Assembly (NCBI GenBank): GCA_945898215.1
Contig: CAMDHY010000006.1
Location: 19,658-83,657 of the forward strand
Length of the DNA: 64,000 nt
Direction of reading: 5' to 3'
Source: Pseudoxanthobacter soli DSM 19599
Lineage (GTDB): Bacteria > Pseudomonadota > Alphaproteobacteria > Rhizobiales > Segnochrobactraceae
Both the position numbers and the translations under genes were made by a program. The notes beneath the pieces were generated by a model. That model was not told where the DNA came from and searched no databases. It was given only the letters and a program-made list of their open reading frames with translations. Within the stretch, counting starts at the first letter, position 1. The number at the start of each line of letters is the position of its first letter. Below are positions 63,501 to 64,000 of this stretch, in pieces.

Positions 63501-64000
63501 CAGCGGCTTGACGCCGATGCGGGTGCCGTCCGGCGTCACCGGCAGCGTCAGCGAGCGCTCGACGGCCCGGCCACCGGCCTCGCGGACGCGAAGGATGATC
63601 TCGGCGGCGAGCGGCTTCGTCGTCGGCTCGAGGTCGGGCAGTTGCACGGTCACCGTCGCCTTGCCGTCGGCGCCGGTGCGCACCGGCTCGAGCAGCGGCC
63701 GGCGCAGCGGCGTCGCCGGATCGTCGAAGAGGCCGAACCGGTAGCCGTCGTAGCCGTCCACCCCGGTGGCCGGGCTGACGACGATGTCGCCCTCGATGGC
63801 GAGGTCGGCGGCCGGCGCGCCATAGAGGAACTGCGCGTCGACGTCGACGGTCGCCGGCTGCTTCGCCCCGATGGTGGCCGAGTCGGTGGCGAGCGTCAGC
63901 TCGATGCGCTCGGGCACGAAGTCCTCGACGAGGAAGGTGGTGCCGCCGATCGGCGCCGCCTTCGGGTCGGCATAGGCGTCGAGGCGCCAGGTGCCGGACA
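60531..64000 (-). CDS. Alpha-2-macroglobulin family protein, 5' end outside the window
   Basis: Large periplasmic lipoprotein-type protease trap; the visible C-terminal 1,156 residues contain the MG domains, the bait region and the thioester domain. The thioester motif is intact in YPYGCAEQTTSK. The reading frame is open to the window edge, and the sequence GTWRLDAYADPKAAPIGGTT before the first GTG (63917) belongs to the protein, so the true start lies beyond 64000. It is paired with pbpC, suggesting joint protection and repair of the envelope. The stop is TAA. Confidence 0.94.
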   Translation of the reverse strand, partial: SGTWRLDAYADPKAAPIGGTTFLVEDFVPERIELTLATDSATIGAKQPATVDVDAQFLYGAPAADLAIEGDIVVSPATGVDGYDGYRFGLFDDPATPLRRPLLEPVRTGADGKATVTVQLPDLEPTTKPLAAEIILRVREAGGRAVERSLTLPVTPDGTRIGVKPLFADDRVGQGETAAFEIVAIDPAGARTALSGVKWELLKVERRYQWYNRDGRWSFETIASTSRVGGGTLELDPGDAARVSAPVDWGSYRLEVIAEAEPQAATSVDFAAGWSTVGATAETPDLLELSLDKPGYAPGDTANLRLTPQFPGIALIAVVGDGLVDMKSVEVPAEGLTVPLTVGDGWSPGAYVTATLYRPMDVAAGRMPTRALGLSWLGVGREERTLTVTLDAPKEVRPRGPLTVPLTLAGLSPGDEAFVTVAAVDVGILNLTGYEPPDAAEYYLGQRRLSAEIRDLYGSLIDSLSATRGQLRTGGDGGGGMGEAAPPAQEIVAKFSGILKVGPDGKAEATFEIPAFNGTVKVMAVAWAAGKVGNASADVIVRDPVVVTATAPRFLAPGDQSRLYLDFANVSGAAGDYKLAVSSEGFVGVGDADDTVPLPAGGNAALEVPLTANDVGSDTLEIALTAPDGETFAQTLRIGVRPAAAPMSVRSLDPLTAGADISIGPEVLDGFDTRTAKVSVTVADTAGIDVPGLVGMLSRYPYGCAEQTTSKALPLLYLETVAASVGLGTGAEVKERVQGAIDRLLQFQSSSGSFGLWGPEGGDLWLTAYVTDFLTRAKAQGYPVPDQVLTQALDRMQNDLSYASNFEAGGGLDVAYALYVLARNGRASIADLRYFADDRIGDFGSGLAQAQIAAGLAFYGDQDRAVATFAVATRSLGGEDGIAMSRTDFGTGLRDAAATAALIAESGIDRQAIPAVLNIIENDISADTGPSTQEAAWMVVAANALTDERSSGLALEVDGQPHAGALYRAMTGATLEQAPLEVVNRGTATTLVAITTEGTPLTPQPEGANGLTLVRQYFGLDGEEVDVAQVDQNERFVVVLTLTALEPSQARLLVVDMLPAGFEIENPALMTSGDLVAFPWLSQDNQPAHTEFRDDRFVAAYEPGTDATVGLTVAYMVRAVSPGSFAHPGASAEDMYRPGIFARTAPGTLTVSPSP

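Noticed and set aside
60531..63917. Alpha-2-macroglobulin gene starting at GTG 63917
   Set aside because: Conserved family sequence continues upstream of this codon to the window edge, so it is an internal valine codon.

Overview
The window is 64 kb of very GC-rich bacterial chromosome. Gene content and local order point to an alphaproteobacterium of the Hyphomicrobiales (Rhizobiales). Evidence for this includes rmuC/def/fmt/truA side by side, pyk next to a DUF1036 gene near DUF1244 and N-formylglutamate amidohydrolase genes, the cysG-DUF2849-cysI-cysH-DUF934 sulfur block, a LOV/PAS-HWE kinase, and REP-type palindromes of the rhizobial kind. The genus cannot be fixed from the sequence alone. 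I see no tRNA, rRNA, prophage, intact insertion sequence or CRISPR array.

Layout. 0.06-2.5 kb: lspA, an M17 aminopeptidase and an orphan Flp-type pilin. 2.6-3.8 kb: an alpha/beta-hydrolase fragment and a CBS-like membrane protein. 3.9-10 kb: phosphohexomutase, pyruvate kinase, DUF1036, a DMT exporter, N-formylglutamate amidohydrolase and DUF1244. 10.3-15.3 kb: truA, a small tyrosine phosphatase, fmt, def, rmuC and ghrA. 15.5-19.1 kb: a two-component pair whose kinase carries an in-frame amber codon, a PuuE-like deacetylase, and a small two-gene HEPN module whose HEPN gene also appears amber-interrupted. 19.2-25.4 kb: an M23 peptidase and the assimilatory sulfur operon. 26-31.7 kb: a polyamine-type glutamine synthetase, a DHA2 exporter, its divergent TetR regulator with palindromic operators, and a secreted protein. 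31.7-36.2 kb: DUF1801, a frameshifted SRPBCC gene, gamma-glutamyltransferase, a K+ channel-like protein and a bicupin. 36.7-43.4 kb: TetR, two membrane genes preceded by a 34-bp tandem repeat, LysR with a divergent peroxiredoxin, and a large secreted protein of unknown function. 44-57 kb: a polyamine block (agmatinase family, gamma-glutamylpolyamine synthetase type, aminotransferase, PuuB-type oxidase, PotFGHI transporter, AraC regulator, copper amine oxidase). 57.0-64 kb: a candidate small RNA, an SDR protein without its catalytic residues, pbpC and a 5'-truncated alpha-2-macroglobulin gene.

How the genes work together. The polyamine block reads as a complete uptake and catabolic route: PotFGHI imports putrescine or a relative, the agmatinase-family enzyme releases urea from a guanidino precursor, and the nitrogen is then removed through gamma-glutamylation plus oxidation, through direct transamination, or through periplasmic amine oxidation. 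The periplasmic route appears broken by an amber codon. The sulfur block makes siroheme, reduces APS to sulfite and sulfite to sulfide.

Most unusual points. (1) Three unrelated genes each carry one in-frame TAG with recognisable family sequence continuing after it, while TAG is also an ordinary terminator here. (2) A structured minus-strand RNA candidate at 57.06-57.19 kb has C-rich anti-Shine-Dalgarno-like loops and ends in a strong terminator. (3) A HEPN gene is coupled by an ATGA overlap to an unrecognised 102-residue partner. (4) There are three REPIN-like doublets, one with compensatory changes. (5) A 34-bp tandem repeat and operator-like palindromes fill the leader of an ABA4-like gene. 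All calls rest on reading the sequence; no database search was run.
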